Positions 16,883 through 25,637 of a stretch of 42,231 nucleotides of DNA are shown here, one piece after another. Origin of the DNA: Planctomycetota bacterium. GTDB lineage: Bacteria > Planctomycetota > OFTM77. The stretch covers positions 1 to 42,231 of the forward strand of contig JAJDCO010000137.1 of assembly GCA_029260795.1 (NCBI GenBank). The letters run 5' to 3'. The notes under the pieces were generated by a model. That model worked only from the letters and a program-made list of their open reading frames with translations, searched no databases and was not told the DNA's origin. A program made the translations under genes and the position numbers. Numbering within the stretch: position 1 is the first letter of the stretch; each line of letters opens with the position of its first letter.

Positions 16883-19615
16883 ATGAGACTCACAGTGCTC
16901 TTAAACCTTCCCTTCCTGCTCGTGCTGTCGACCTCGGTCCTCGCGGACACGATCACGGTCGACGATGACGGTCCGGCCGACTACCCGACCATTCAGCAAG
17001 CAGTCGACAACGCCAGTCCCGGCGACACCATCCTGGTCGCCGACGGCTTTTACCCCGAAGAGGTGATCGTGCCCGTGGCGGTGGCGATCGTCGGTGCGGG
17101 GCAGGGACAGACGGTCGTGGCTCCGGCGACGTCGCGGCCCGGCTCGGGTCCCGGCTCCCAGATCGGCTCGACCGCTTGGGTCTTTCGGATCCAGTCCTCG
17201 AATGTGACGATCGCCTCGCTCACCATCCACGGCAACAACCCGAACATCGGCGGTGCTTTCGATGCGCGCGGTGGCATCATCACCGACTTCACGACGGGCA
17301 CCTACGACAACCTGCTCGTCTCGGGAGTGGAGGTCATCGACGTCGTATATCGGGGCCTCTACGCCGCCGCGGGCGGGAGCGGCCACGAGTTCCTGTCCAA
17401 CAGCGTGCGGGGCGTGAACGCTCAGCCGCTCGACTCGGTCGGCATCTTCTTCTTCGGCGCGGTCGGGGACGCCAAGAACAATGTCGTCGATGACTGCTCC
17501 ATCGGGATCGGCTTCCAGTCCGGCGGCGGCGGCGACTTCGAGGGCAACCTGGCCACCGGCTGTGACATCGGCATCCTCGCCAACGGCAGCAGCTCGCCCA
17601 TCATGATCCGCGACAACGACATTCAAGGGTGCGATCAGGGAATCCAGACGATCGCCATCAGCACGCTGGTCACGACCGAAGTCAATCGCATCGTCGATTG
17701 CGCGAACGCGATCGTCTGCTTCGGTCTCGGCACCGGCAGCCACGTCATCGATGACAACGAGCTGGCCGGTGGAGCCATCGTCGGTGGCGCCGGCCTCTTT
17801 GCGACGACCGACGTCAGCCCGTTCGGCTTTGGGGACGTGCGCGTCACCGCCACCCGCAACGAGATCATCAACTTCGACCATGGCGTGGTCCTCCACGAGA
17901 GCACGCTCGACCCCTCGCCACTCGTCGACGTGACGCTGTCGGGCAACAGCGCCAACTTCAACGTGTTCGCAGACTCGGGCTCCTTCAATCTCCTCCTGCA
18001 GGACTGCAACGACGACATCGACGCGACGGCCAACTTCTGGGGCGTCGCCGCCCCGGCGCTGATCGAGAGCTCGATCTTCCATCAGGTCGACGACCCGGCC
18101 CTCGGGCTGGTCGACTTCTCGGGCCCGATCAACCTGGTGGTGACCGTCGACGACGACGGCGGTGCGGACTTCACTCAGATCAACCCGGCCATTCAGGCCG
18201 TCTGGCCGGGTGGCACGGTCGAGGTGGCACCCGGCTTCTATCAAGAAGACGTCGTCGCCGATCGGTCGCTGCTCCTGCGCGGCTCGGGGACCGACGCCGA
18301 CCCCAACCTCGGCACGGTCATCCAGAGCACGGGCGCTTCGCCTTCCGAAGCCGTGATCGCCGTCACGGCCAATGACGTGATCGTTGAGAGCGTGCGCGTC
18401 GACGGGTTCGTCCCGGCCGGCGACAACAAGATCCGTCGCGGCATCTACGGATCATCGATCGCTGGCCTCCAGGTCACCGATTGCGTGATTCACACGGCCG
18501 TCTCCGCGATCGCCTATGTGTTCTCGACCGACGGTTTGTTCCTCCGAAATGAGTGCTTCGACTACGGCCGAAACCTCAATGAGGGCGGCGGGATCTTCTG
18601 CTACGGTTCGACCGGTACGACCGGCACGCCCGGCAACGGCAACTACGTTCACGATGGTCCGGCGACCGCGATCATCTTTCACCAATCCTCCTCGGGAAGC
18701 GCCGAGGGTAACCGAGTGACGAACGCTGGACTCGGCTTCCTCTGCAACGGCTGCAGTGCCGCCACCACGATTCGAGAGAACGAGGTCCAGGATTCCTCGC
18801 AAGGCTATCAGTCGATCGCCAACGCCTTACCGGTTCTCTACGAAGGCAACACCGCCTTCGGCTGCGGCTCGGGCTTCACGCTCTTTCCTTTGAGCGATCA
18901 AGTCCACTCCTACGTTCGGAACTACGTCGATGGCGAAGGCGCCGGCACGAACGGCATCTTCATTACGACCGAGTCGAGCTTCGGCGACAGCGACGTTCAC
19001 GCGGCCCTCGAGGGCAACGTGCTCGTCGGGAATCAGTATGGCGTCCATTTGGACGAGACCGCGAGCAGCTTGCCGTTCCTGCTCGACGCCGATTTCGACG
19101 GCACTTCCGATCCGAATCTCTTCGCCGACAACTCATCGTTCGACATCTTCCTCGATGGTTGCAACGACAACATCGTGGCCACGTCGAATCAGTTTCTGAC
19201 CACGAACAGCGCCCTGATCGAAGGTCGAGTCTTCCACAAGAACGACGACATCTCGCTCGGCCTGGTCTTCTTCTCGGGATTCCTCGCCCCCACCCCGGCA
19301 CTCCGCGTCGACGGATTCTTGGACAAGGGCTACACCTTCGCCGTCACGCACGTCGGCCCGCCCGACGAGCTCGCGGTGTTCTTCGTCTCGCCATTCACCG
19401 GATCGCTCTCCACGCCCTTCGGCACCTTCCTGCTCGGATCGCCTTTCTTCCAAGTCCTGTCGACTCCCACGGGAGCTCTCGGGCTTGCACGATCCCAGAT
19501 CCTGGTGCCGACGGTGCCGCCGAACGTCACGCTCTACGGTCAGTCGCTCATCACCATCCCGGGCCCCTTCCCCGATGCCGTCCTGACGGACCGCGTCGAG
19601 ACGGTGACCCGTTGA
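16883..19615 (+). CDS. Secreted right-handed beta-helix protein, internally duplicated
   Basis: A 910-aa protein with a signal peptide (about residues 1-21). Two large repeats of about 395 residues follow, each a parallel beta-helix with a pectate-lyase-like N-terminal cap. Repeat one opens with TITVDDDGPADYPTIQQAVD at about residue 23. Repeat two opens with VVTVDDDGGADFTQINPAIQ at about residue 418. Both close with a shared end block: CNDDIDAT ... ALIESSIFHQVDDPALGLV versus CNDNIVAT ... ALIEGRVFHKNDDISLGLV. A C-terminal domain of about 110 residues, rich in beta and Pro/Gly, follows. Beta-helix proteins bind or cleave polysaccharides or act as adhesins; no catalytic residues can be assigned. 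A very strong AGGAGGTGA ribosome site precedes the start. Confidence 0.9.
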   Translation: MRLTVLLNLPFLLVLSTSVLADTITVDDDGPADYPTIQQAVDNASPGDTILVADGFYPEEVIVPVAVAIVGAGQGQTVVAPATSRPGSGPGSQIGSTAWVFRIQSSNVTIASLTIHGNNPNIGGAFDARGGIITDFTTGTYDNLLVSGVEVIDVVYRGLYAAAGGSGHEFLSNSVRGVNAQPLDSVGIFFFGAVGDAKNNVVDDCSIGIGFQSGGGGDFEGNLATGCDIGILANGSSSPIMIRDNDIQGCDQGIQTIAISTLVTTEVNRIVDCANAIVCFGLGTGSHVIDDNELAGGAIVGGAGLFATTDVSPFGFGDVRVTATRNEIINFDHGVVLHESTLDPSPLVDVTLSGNSANFNVFADSGSFNLLLQDCNDDIDATANFWGVAAPALIESSIFHQVDDPALGLVDFSGPINLVVTVDDDGGADFTQINPAIQAVWPGGTVEVAPGFYQEDVVADRSLLLRGSGTDADPNLGTVIQSTGASPSEAVIAVTANDVIVESVRVDGFVPAGDNKIRRGIYGSSIAGLQVTDCVIHTAVSAIAYVFSTDGLFLRNECFDYGRNLNEGGGIFCYGSTGTTGTPGNGNYVHDGPATAIIFHQSSSGSAEGNRVTNAGLGFLCNGCSAATTIRENEVQDSSQGYQSIANALPVLYEGNTAFGCGSGFTLFPLSDQVHSYVRNYVDGEGAGTNGIFITTESSFGDSDVHAALEGNVLVGNQYGVHLDETASSLPFLLDADFDGTSDPNLFADNSSFDIFLDGCNDNIVATSNQFLTTNSALIEGRVFHKNDDISLGLVFFSGFLAPTPALRVDGFLDKGYTFAVTHVGPPDELAVFFVSPFTGSLSTPFGTFLLGSPFFQVLSTPTGALGLARSQILVPTVPPNVTLYGQSLITIPGPFPDAVLTDRVETVTR

Positions 19616-19624
19616 TGGGTATTC

Positions 19625-19652
19625 GGCCGCGCTGCCGTGAGGGAGCGCGGCC
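19625..19652. terminator. Bidirectional terminator-like hairpin between convergent genes
   Basis: A perfect 9-bp stem, GGCCGCGCT / AGCGCGGCC, with a 10-nt loop lies 10 nt after the beta-helix stop codon. A second stem, CCTCGG...CCGAGG, follows at about 19655-19682. The convergent minus-strand gene ends at 19764. No T-run is present. Confidence 0.5.
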
Positions 19653-19763
19653 TGCCCTCGGACTCCATGGCGAGCCCCGAGGTGCGTCTTTCAGTCGGTG
19701 ATCACCTGATCGAATCCGAGGGGCGCTCGGCATCGTTCGAGCGTCCCCCGGCACAAGCCCGAA

Positions 19764-20747
19764 TCAGTGAATGGGCGGCGGCGAAGCGAAGCTCGTACTG
19801 CGGCTACCCGGGCAGTTGAGGGCAGCCATGAAGCCGTTCGCTCCGAGCGGCACGCTGTTCGGAACGGCGCTGCTCGGACAAGCCAAGGGGATGAAATCGG
19901 TGCCGCCATTGGTCAGTAGGACATTGATGCCCCCGAACGTCGGGTTGAAGCCTGCATAGGTACCGGACAGTGCATGAACCGTGGCTCCCCCTCCTTGGAT
20001 CACGGTCACCTGATTCGCCTCGAAGACGACGGCCGCGGCGCAAGCGACGATGGTATCGCCCGGCGAGTGGCACGCATTGACCATCGCCACGGGAGCGACC
20101 GGATCCGTCGCGATGTTCGTGACTCGATTCACGCCACCGAGCTGTGCCCAGATTTGCACGCCCGGCGCGCCCGGGTCGTTGTCGCACTGGACGACCGCTT
20201 CGCAGGTCGAAAACCCAGGAGCATCCTGGGTGACGATTCCCGCCGCGACGGGAGGAGCGGGAAGAGAATACGTGAAGATCTGTCCGCCCACGAGGATGTG
20301 AAACGCCTTGTCGGTGATGACAAACACTTCCTCGATGGATCCAAAGCAGTCATGAGCGGCCGCGAAGACCGGTGCGGAACCAGCCGTCCCGGTCAGCACC
20401 TGCTCCCGAACGACCGCCCCGGAGATCCACCAGAGTGAGGGTCGATCCGTCACGACCAAATGCGGCGATGGAAAGATCGTGAGACCGCGAACCGGCCTTC
20501 CCATCAACGAGTAGCAGGTCGTCTGGGCAAAAGGCGGCGTGATGCCAATCTCGTCGGGATTGGCAAACGCCGCTGAGGTGGCCCCGGCGCCGACATTGGT
20601 GGGCGGCCAGACGAAAACCCCTCCATTGCAGCTGATGGGGCTCGATGGACGAGGACGCGCCCAGACGGGCTGCGCCTCAGCATCGAGCGCCCACAGCAGG
20701 AGCAGGAGGTACGACAATGACGACCAGCGAGCGGCACGATTGCGCAT
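19764..20747 (-). CDS. Secreted protein of unknown function
   Basis: A 327-aa protein with a signal peptide (about residues 1-26, ending DAEAQ). The mature part is rich in Gly, Ala, Val and Pro, with several cysteines (SCNGG, TTCYSL, HDCFGS, STCEAVVQCDN, NACHSPGD, LACPSS, LNCPGS) that could form disulfides. I recognise no domain; the alternation suggests an all-beta fold, possibly a propeller. The start at coding position 20747 follows GAAGGGA and directly precedes the signal peptide; the longer frame adds 33 unlikely residues. It is probably extracellular or periplasmic. Confidence 0.75.
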   Translation of the reverse strand: MRNRAARWSSLSYLLLLLWALDAEAQPVWARPRPSSPISCNGGVFVWPPTNVGAGATSAAFANPDEIGITPPFAQTTCYSLMGRPVRGLTIFPSPHLVVTDRPSLWWISGAVVREQVLTGTAGSAPVFAAAHDCFGSIEEVFVITDKAFHILVGGQIFTYSLPAPPVAAGIVTQDAPGFSTCEAVVQCDNDPGAPGVQIWAQLGGVNRVTNIATDPVAPVAMVNACHSPGDTIVACAAAVVFEANQVTVIQGGGATVHALSGTYAGFNPTFGGINVLLTNGGTDFIPLACPSSAVPNSVPLGANGFMAALNCPGSRSTSFASPPPIH

Positions 20748-20927
20748 AGTAGATTCCCTTCGCGTGGAGAGATGATTGGGCCCACCTACTGGGGCGCAAT
20801 CTGTCTCTGGCCTTCGCGAAGAAAATCGGAATCGCAATCCTGCCACGGCCTCGACCGGTAACGCCGAGTCGTCTCTGTCCGGACGACGACGAGCCGTTCG
20901 CGCACCCGAACGCTCGCGGTGATCCTC

Positions 20928-21536
20928 TCAGCGATCGCCGATCTGCTTCAGTCGGGCGCGACCTTCTTCGAGGGACGGCACTCCATAGGCCGCGCGCACA
21001 GCGTCGGGGAGGAGCTCGGTGTCGTACGGCTCCATCGTCCAGGTATCGCCACTCTTGAAGTACTGCGTGCCGAAGACCTGCTTGCGATCGATCTTCTGCA
21101 AGAAGCGGTCGAGCGAGGCAGCGGCGAGCCACTTTCCGGAGCGATGCCCCTCGAAGCCGGCCGCGGTGGCGAGGACGTGGGACTGGAGATAGTGGCCGGG
21201 CGAGTCGCCGTGCTGGAGGATCATCGCGGCGTGGTAATAGTCGTCACCAGTGGCCAGGGTGCCCGCCGCCACGATCTCCTCCACGCGACCGAGACGCTGC
21301 TTGTCGCGCTCCATCATCTCGTGGATCGCGGCCGGGTCGAGCGCCAGGAAGTCCTTTCGATCGTCCTGATCGGTGCGGTACATCTCGGCGAGCTCTTGGC
21401 TGACCGCCTCCTGATCGGCGGCAGTCGAAGGAGCAGGGGTCTCCTGCGCGTCTTGGCGTTCCGGAAAGGTGGCGCCGGCCAAGAACGCGGCTCCGATCGA
21501 AAGGCAGGTCATCCAAGCTCGAAGCTGTCGGCTCAT
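20928..21536 (-). CDS. DUF6624-like secreted protein
   Basis: A 202-aa protein with a signal peptide (RAWMTCLSIGAAFLAGATF). Its central part (AEMYRTDQDDRK ... RDKQRLGRVEEIVAAGTLATGDDYYHAAMILQHGDSPGHYLQSHVLA ... FGTQYF) matches what I remember of DUF6624: a DQxxR start, an H-G/A-D motif after the AA(M/L) helix, and a final GTQ. The function of that family is unknown to me. The ATG at coding position 21536 lacks a well-placed ribosome site. A GTG two codons upstream (21542) sits 6 nt after GGAG and may be the true start. The gene is transcribed in the same direction as the PhnA-like gene about 140 nt upstream of it. Confidence 0.68.
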   Translation of the reverse strand: MSRQLRAWMTCLSIGAAFLAGATFPERQDAQETPAPSTAADQEAVSQELAEMYRTDQDDRKDFLALDPAAIHEMMERDKQRLGRVEEIVAAGTLATGDDYYHAAMILQHGDSPGHYLQSHVLATAAGFEGHRSGKWLAAASLDRFLQKIDRKQVFGTQYFKSGDTWTMEPYDTELLPDAVRAAYGVPSLEEGRARLKQIGDR

Positions 21537-21676
21537 CGTCACGGTCCGCTCCCGTTCGCAGTAGATTCGACTCCGTCCCTCGACGAGGCCTCCGACCTCG
21601 TTGCTCGGAGCGTTACCCACGAAGCATCCACTGCTTTCAGCGAGCCGAGCCCGGCATCTACTGCGAGATCACGGCC

Positions 21677-22078
21677 TCACGCTTCCTGACCCGCCCATTC
21701 CTCGATCTCGGGATCGAGGTAGAGGTTCTCGAGCAGCTCGGTCGCCCAGGCCTCGTGATTGGCGGCGAGTCGTCGCAGGAGTCGCACGGCCAAGACCTGT
21801 ACTGGAGCGACTGAGCTCCAAACGGTCTTCTCGAGCACTCGCAGATGGAGCGCGTCGATCACCTTGCGACTGTCGAGCTCGCGAGTGCAAGGCTCGCACA
21901 GGAACAGCATGTGCTCGAGCTCGGGCTCCTCGGGAAGTGGAGGCAGCTCGGCCGGGGCAAGCGGAACGCCCGAGCTCTCGCAGAGCTCGCATCTCGAGCC
22001 CGATCGTCGCGCCAGCGGTCGCCCGAGGCTCGTGATGGCCTCCCGTCGCTGACGGTGCTTTTCGAATCCCTTGGCCAT
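21677..22078 (-). CDS. PhnA-like zinc-binding protein
   Basis: A 133-aa protein matching the N-terminal half of the larger PhnA-family proteins. It has a zinc pair CELC at about residues 30-33, a second pair LCEPC after ELEHMLF, then VIDALHLRVLEKTVWSSVAPVQVLAVRLLRRL and a C-terminal LLENLYLDPEIEEWA. The WS-x-VPAVQVVAWR-type phrase is the family hallmark. The rest of the larger proteins is missing, so this is a short version or natural variant. I chose the ATG at 22078 because the domain starts there; the frame extends 84 codons upstream but that sequence is not protein-like. The name PhnA comes from gene location in E. coli, and a role in phosphonate use is not established. Confidence 0.75.
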   Translation of the reverse strand: MAKGFEKHRQRREAITSLGRPLARRSGSRCELCESSGVPLAPAELPPLPEEPELEHMLFLCEPCTRELDSRKVIDALHLRVLEKTVWSSVAPVQVLAVRLLRRLAANHEAWATELLENLYLDPEIEEWAGQEA

Positions 22079-22482
22079 TTTCTCGCCCCACCCCGACCGC
22101 TGGCGAGCTCGCCGCGACGGCCGCACTCCGAGACTCTTTCGTTCGATACCGAAGAGCCTACACACTTGCGCCGGCATCACCAATCCTCTCTTCGGCGAAC
22201 CTCGGGGTTGCACCCAAGGTGACTTCGGGCCCGCTTCGAGCACACCGTGGTCTGTGCCCAAGACGGCCTCCAAATCAGCGGGGATTTCGCCCGGGCTCCG
22301 TCCGACCTTCCCCTGCCCGAGGTCAGTCATTGGCGCCCCCGGCCGTCTCGACGTGCACTGGCCCTGGAGCGGAATGAGGACTCCGGGAGTGCGTCCGCGC
22401 AGCTGCCCCGCGACGATTCCCCTGACAACATAGTCCTCCGAGGGTAGCGGAACTGACGCGGAGAGCTCGTTGGACAGCGGAC
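22079..22482. other. Intergenic region, nothing recognised
   Basis: About 400 nt without a credible gene, between the PhnA-like gene and the tandem repeat. Long frames exist on both strands, as expected in GC-rich DNA, but none has a domain or a supported start. Confidence 0.4.
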
Positions 22483-22878
22483 ATGACGCCCAGGTCGTCC
22501 GGCGTCAGCTCCACTCGCGATGTTCGCTCAGTTCGAGTCGGAAGCTAGAGGCGCTCGCTGCGCGGACGCACTCCGGATCACGTTCGGAGATGACGCCCAG
22601 GTCGTCCGGCGTCAGCTCCACTCGCGATGTTCGCTCACTTCGAGTCGGAAGCTAGAGGCGCTCGCTGCGCGGACGCACTCCGGATCACGTTCGGAGATGA
22701 CGCCCAGGTCGTTCGGCGTCAGCTCCACTCGCGATGTTCGCTCACTTCGAGTCGGAAGCTAGAGGCGCTCGCTGCGCGGACGCACTCCGGATCACGTTCG
22801 GAGATGACACCCAGGTCGTCCGGCGTCAGCTCCACTCGCGATGTTCGCTCACTTCGAGTCGGAAGCTAGAGGCGCTCG
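22483..22878. repeat. 107-bp tandem repeat, 3.7 copies
   Basis: Three full copies start at 22483, 22590 and 22697, and a partial fourth (about 75 nt) at 22804. Each opens with ATGACGCCCAGGTCGTCCGG, in which TGACGCC pairs with GGCGTCA around a 10-nt loop. Copies differ by single changes (for example CTCAG/CTCAC near 22530, GTCGT/GTCGTC near 22710, GACGCC/GACACC at 22807). The period is not a multiple of three, so this is not a protein repeat. Confidence 0.95.
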
Positions 22879-23072
22879 ACGGCACTCGCCAGAAAAAGCC
22901 CGGGTTCCTTTGAGTTTCTTTGGTGGGAATCGCCTCGAGCCTTCTCTTCGTGGGCGGAACCCGAGCTTTTCGGTGTTACGCGATCGTGTGGCCGTGCCGT
23001 TATGCTCGAGGATGGCCCCACCCGAGCCAGCACGAACCCTACAATTCAACGACTCGCAGGAGGAGACTCACC

Positions 23073-24305
23073 GTGATTTCCACTCCCTTGAAGCGCCTAT
23101 TTGGTCCGATTGTCCTGATCGCCGCGCTCGCGCTGATCGCCGCACCAGCGGACGCGCAGCTTTGCTTCGGACCGGACAACTTGACCGGACCCTGCTGCGT
23201 CAACACGTCGATCGCGCTGCCGCCGCTCCCGAACTTCAGCTTCCAAGTCGCCAACACTTGCTGGACCGCTTGCGGACCCGCCACGATCAGCCATCGCCTC
23301 GACGTGTCGGCTCCGACACCTTTGGGCTGCGGCACCTTTGCGTCGAGCGTCGGCGTCTTCGATACCGCGGGCGGCTTGATCCTCTCGGGTGGGCTCTCGC
23401 TCGACTACTCGCGCACTTGGGAAGAGGTCAACTTCGACGGGCAGTCCCTGCAGGTGTGGCGCTTCCTGGTGAAGACCGACGTCCGCGCCGGGCCGGCCTT
23501 CGATCCGTCGCTCTGTCAGTCGGCCAAGTGCCTGGTACCCGCTGGCTCGACGGCATTCTACTACGGGCACGTCGACTACGCGCTCAACTGCGTCACGAAC
23601 ACCTTCGAATCTTCGATCACACTCTTCCACGGCTGTGACATCTTCATCCACAACCCGGTCGCCTCGTCGAATCCGGGCCCGTGGCATGGCGCGACCTCGT
23701 ATGCGATCGTCGGCCCGGACACTTCGGCGAACCCCTTCGTCCCGTCGCTGATCCCTCCGTTCGCCGCGCCGGCCGTCGGCGGAGCCACTCGTCGCATCGG
23801 CCCCGGTGCGAGCTGCTTCACCGAAGAGGTGATGAACCTGGGAAGCCTCGGCCTCATCGGCCAGGCCTGCGCCTGCCCGTTCAACCTGGCGGGACCGTTC
23901 CAGTACTCGGCCTTGCAGTTCGGGTTCAACGGCACCTGCAACCCGCCGGCGAACATCACGGCGATCGGGACGCCTCTTCCGATGCCGTGGATCTCGATGA
24001 TCGCGATCGGCCTCGGTACCTGGACCGGCACCGGTGCCGGCACGCCGTTCCCCGGTCCGGAGCAGGTCTGGGCGAACGAGTCCTTCGAGTTCTACTCGGG
24101 CAACTGTTTCCCGCCTCCGAGCATCGACGTCGACTACGGCGTGATGACCCGAGGCGGCTTCAACGTGTTGCCGAACGTCAATCGTCCTTGGCTGACCGCC
24201 CGCATGCTGGACATCGCCAGCAACTACTCGGCGACCAGCGGCATCACCCCGCCCTTCGTCGGCACCGTCTCGCCCACCAAGCACATCATCCAGATGAGCT
24301 TCTGA
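23073..24305 (+). CDS. Secreted protein of unknown function, cysteine-containing
   Basis: A 410-aa protein starting at a GTG (23073), with GCAGGAGGAGA at 23056-23066 as ribosome site. This gives a clean signal peptide (about residues 1-29, ending APADAQ) directly before LCFGPDNLTGPCCVN. The mature part has many paired cysteines and Gly/Pro/Asn-rich beta segments, and I recognise no domain. Phrases such as GPCCVNTSIALPPLPNFSFQ and the C-terminal TSGITPPFVGTVSPT suggest a large secreted structural or binding protein. A strong terminator follows, and the 107-bp repeat lies upstream in the probable promoter region. No neighbour indicates a role. Confidence 0.8.
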   Translation: MISTPLKRLFGPIVLIAALALIAAPADAQLCFGPDNLTGPCCVNTSIALPPLPNFSFQVANTCWTACGPATISHRLDVSAPTPLGCGTFASSVGVFDTAGGLILSGGLSLDYSRTWEEVNFDGQSLQVWRFLVKTDVRAGPAFDPSLCQSAKCLVPAGSTAFYYGHVDYALNCVTNTFESSITLFHGCDIFIHNPVASSNPGPWHGATSYAIVGPDTSANPFVPSLIPPFAAPAVGGATRRIGPGASCFTEEVMNLGSLGLIGQACACPFNLAGPFQYSALQFGFNGTCNPPANITAIGTPLPMPWISMIAIGLGTWTGTGAGTPFPGPEQVWANESFEFYSGNCFPPPSIDVDYGVMTRGGFNVLPNVNRPWLTARMLDIASNYSATSGITPPFVGTVSPTKHIIQMSF

Positions 24306-24337
24306 GAGCAGGCCCACTTCTCGTCTACCGCATGCAC

Positions 24338-24370
24338 GCCCCGGTCGAGTGAAGCACTCGGCCGGGGCGC
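24338..24370 (+). terminator. Rho-independent-type terminator
   Basis: A stem of about 15 bp, CGCCCCGG-T-CGAGTG / CACTCG-G-CCGGGGCG, with a three-nucleotide AAG loop and one G-T pair lies about 30 nt after the stop of the secreted-protein gene. The tail CATTCGTTCTC is only moderately T-rich. Confidence 0.7.
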
Positions 24371-24949
24371 ATTCGTTCTCACGACGAAGGCTCTCCCTCA
24401 ATCGCCGCCGGCGGCAGCGTCGGCTTCGACGCGGCTCCGCGCGTCTCGACTAGCGTCGCCGTCGCCCCTTCTGGTATCGGAAGCGGCCCGGTGAGGGCTG
24501 CGAATCGGTTCGATCGGGCGATCGCCGCAAACCAACGGAGACGTGAACGGAGTTCGTCACGTCGCTCCGTCTCTGTCGTCGCGCAACGTCGGGCCGGGAC
24601 GCTTGAGGACGACCAAACCGAGAGAGCGGTCACCTCTCCTGCCGCCCCTCACGGGTCCTGGCAGAAGAGTCGACTCCTGGCGTCTCCAAACCTAACGGAC
24701 GGTTACTCCTGCCCGCATCCCTCGATTGGGCTCAAGCACCCATCAGATCGGCGTCTGACCCACCTTGCCTCGACGGACCAAACACCCGACTGAATTGAAG
24801 TCGGGCTTCCGAGGGGACGGGCCTCCGAGGAGGAGCCGGACGATTCTCGATGCTGCAGATGGAGGTTCGATCGACTAGGCTCGCTCTCCGGTCAACGGGC
24901 ATTCGAATCGTCGGACGCCGTCGCGAGATGGACGCGTGGAGGGTAGGAG
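24371..24949. other. Intergenic region with one palindrome
   Basis: No gene is supported in this gap. A REP-like hairpin, CCCGACT...AGTCGGG, with a 7-nt loop lies at about 24786-24806 and is followed by CTTCCGAGG. This recalls the elements near 7304 and 7441. The promoter of the site-2 protease gene should lie near the right end. Confidence 0.45.
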
Positions 24950-25621
24950 TTGAACTCGGTCGTCATTGCCGGTGTCGCTGCCGTGGCAGTCTTCTCCATC
25001 ACGTCGCACGAGGCGGCGCATGGCTATGTAGCGGATCGGCTCGGAGATCCCACGGCACGAGAGCGGGGCCGGCTCACCTTGAACCCGATCCCCCACATCG
25101 ATCTGTTCTTCACGATCCTGCTGCCCCTCTTCTTGATCCTGTCGGGATCGGGCTTCATCTTCGGCGGGGCCAAGCCCGTTCCGGTCGACGTCAGTCGGCT
25201 GCGCCGACCGCGCCGAGATTGGGCACTCGTGGGCATGGCGGGACCGCTGATGAACGTCAGCCTCGCGTTGATCTTGTCGGCGCTCCTCGCCTTGGTCACA
25301 TCGACCGGAGTCGCCGAAACCTCCTCGAGCCTCACGGAAATCCTCGCGATCGGGATCTTCTTGAACGCCCTGCTGGCCGTCTTCAACCTGATCCCGATTC
25401 CACCCCTCGATGGATCGCGCGTCGTTCAGTACTTCCTCTCCGACGAAAGCCTCCGACTGTATCGCCGGCTCGAGCAGTTCGGCTTGCTGATCATCGTGGG
25501 GCTGGTGTTCTTCGTACCGCAGTTCCAGATGCTGCTCTCGGCGACCCTGCTCGGGTTCGTGGAGCTCATTACTTGGCCGTTCGGCGTCTGGGCCGAGGTC
25601 GAGCAGATTCTGCGCGGCTGA
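24950..25621 (+). CDS. Site-2 protease family (M50) zinc metalloprotease
   Basis: A 223-aa membrane protein with the M50 signature HEAAH (H20-H24) in its first helix and the second motif around N146 to D154 (NLIPIPPLDG), which supplies the third zinc ligand. Between them lie the short GRLTLNPIPHID loop and several membrane helices. This is the minimal form without a PDZ domain. Site-2 proteases cut membrane-spanning regulators or leftover signal peptides. The start is a TTG at 24950, with GGAGGG at 24938-24943; no ATG fits the frame before the active site. The substrate cannot be predicted from neighbours. Confidence 0.92.
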   Translation: MNSVVIAGVAAVAVFSITSHEAAHGYVADRLGDPTARERGRLTLNPIPHIDLFFTILLPLFLILSGSGFIFGGAKPVPVDVSRLRRPRRDWALVGMAGPLMNVSLALILSALLALVTSTGVAETSSSLTEILAIGIFLNALLAVFNLIPIPPLDGSRVVQYFLSDESLRLYRRLEQFGLLIIVGLVFFVPQFQMLLSATLLGFVELITWPFGVWAEVEQILRG

Positions 25622-25637
25622 GCGCTCGAGCAGCGCC

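Noticed and set aside
22520..22869. Repeated 80-codon frames in the 107-bp array
   Set aside because: The repeat period shifts frame, so the same peptide restarts in each copy; no ribosome site and no domain.
22483..22878. CRISPR array
   Set aside because: Units are nearly identical over the full 107 bp with no variable spacers, and no cas genes are nearby.
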